Shown: positions 5,809 to 6,261 of the stretch, one piece after another | Layout: each line of letters begins with the position of its first letter | Numbering within the stretch: the stretch's first letter is position 1 | Assembly (NCBI GenBank): GCA_024641255.1 | Contig: JAHEDL010000030.1 | Span: 1-6,261, forward strand | Length of the DNA: 6,261 nt | Origin: Pseudorhodobacter sp. | GTDB taxonomy: Bacteria; Pseudomonadota; Alphaproteobacteria; Rhodobacterales; Rhodobacteraceae | Reading direction: 5' to 3' | Program-made: the position numbers and the translations under genes | The notes under the pieces: generated by a model | Told to the model about the DNA's origin: nothing | The model's database searches: none | Seen by the model: the letters and a program-made list of their open reading frames with translations, nothing else

Positions 5809-6261
5809 ATGCGGAAGATTTTTACGACTTTTGCGGTGACGGCAGCGATTGGGGCGGCCTTGCCCGCTTGGTCGGAAACTTTGGCAGATGCGCTGACTTC
5901 GGCTTACAAAGAGTCGCATTTGTTGGATCAGAACCAAGCGGTTCTGCGCGCGGCGGATGAAGATGCGGCGATTGCCGTCGCCCAACTGCGCCCGGTGATC
6001 GATTTTGTTACCCGGGGGGCTTGGACCAAATATGACAACAAGACCGCGAACATTTTTTCTGGCCTGACGACGCCCTATTTCGAAGATTTCAGCTCGTCAG
6101 CGTCTTTGACGGCGTCGGTGCTGATTTATGCGGGCGGGCGTGGCAAGCTTGGTGTCGAGGCCGCGCATGAGGCCGTGCTGGCAACCCGTGCAGGCCTTGT
6201 GAACGTCGAACAGCAAGTGCTGCTGGATGCGGTTTCGGCCTATGTGAACGTGCAGTTGCAG
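5809..6261 (+). CDS. tolC: TolC-family outer membrane efflux protein, 3' end outside window
   Basis: The first 151 residues are visible, and the frame is open to the window edge. ATG 5809 is preceded by GAGG (5800-5803). The start of the protein is a clear Sec signal peptide: Arg2-Lys3, a hydrophobic stretch IFTTFAVTAAIGAALPA, and probable cleavage near AWS-ET (about residue 22). The mature part opens with the TolC-type sequence ETLADALTSAYKESHLLDQNQAVLRAADEDAAIAVAQLRPVI. It then has a beta-hairpin-like segment (SSSASLTASVLIYAGG, about 87-102) and a long amphipathic helix, as in the outer membrane barrel and periplasmic tunnel. TolC trimers are the exit duct of tripartite efflux pumps and type I secretion systems. 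No pump or adaptor gene is in view, so the partner is unknown. Confidence 0.92.
   Translation, partial: MRKIFTTFAVTAAIGAALPAWSETLADALTSAYKESHLLDQNQAVLRAADEDAAIAVAQLRPVIDFVTRGAWTKYDNKTANIFSGLTTPYFEDFSSSASLTASVLIYAGGRGKLGVEAAHEAVLATRAGLVNVEQQVLLDAVSAYVNVQLQ

Noticed and set aside
5062..5985. Long minus-strand open frame (307 codons) opposite the methyltransferase and tolC
   Set aside because: It lies opposite two clear genes, its protein is rich in Arg/His/Gln without any recognisable domain, and it runs through the hairpin at 5736-5766. It is a shadow of high-GC codon usage.

Overview
The window is GC-rich and tightly packed. Its gene content and intergenic style fit an alphaproteobacterium of the Rhodobacteraceae. 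I infer this from the 2-aminobenzoate-type operon, the methyltransferase-tolC pair and a GGGGCTCTGCCCCGCACCCCGGGATATTT hairpin element; there is no 16S or other decisive marker.

Left part (1-4425, + strand): five genes of one catabolic operon, with the first cut by the window edge. In order they are an enoyl-CoA hydratase/isomerase-family protein (crotonase fold), an acyl-CoA dehydrogenase, a 4-hydroxybenzoyl-CoA thioesterase-family protein, a RidA-family protein and an aryl-CoA ligase that most resembles 2-aminobenzoate-CoA ligase. The last four are joined by 4-bp or 1-bp stop/start overlaps. The set fits the aerobic, CoA-dependent breakdown of 2-aminobenzoate (anthranilate): the ligase makes 2-aminobenzoyl-CoA, a monooxygenase/reductase (not in view, expected upstream) hydroxylates and reduces the ring, and beta-oxidation-like enzymes finish the job. 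The RidA-like protein is a candidate for handling the enamine/imine nitrogen, and the thioesterase for recycling CoA. Two enzymes lack the usual catalytic residues of their families: the crotonase has no catalytic glutamates but has an aspartate at another known catalytic position, and the RidA protein has Met in place of the key Arg.

Middle (4433-5067): a small minus-strand gene for an uncharacterised 110-residue protein converges on the ligase with only 7 bp between stop codons. About 300 bp of non-coding DNA follows. This gap separates it from the divergently oriented next gene and ends in a striking AT-rich 9-bp inverted repeat (4969-4994), a probable operator/promoter region.

Right part (5068-6261, + strand): a protein-L-isoaspartate O-methyltransferase-like protein with an intact SAM-binding motif but without the canonical PIMT substrate loop, followed after 87 bp by a TolC-family outer membrane protein cut by the right edge. 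Between the two lies a perfect 9-bp hairpin whose T-run is on the minus strand, so it reads as a terminator for antisense transcription, not for the methyltransferase mRNA.

I see no RNA genes, CRISPR array, insertion sequence or prophage. The most interesting points are the unusual active sites in the 2-aminobenzoate operon, the palindrome upstream of the methyltransferase, and the reverse-facing terminator.
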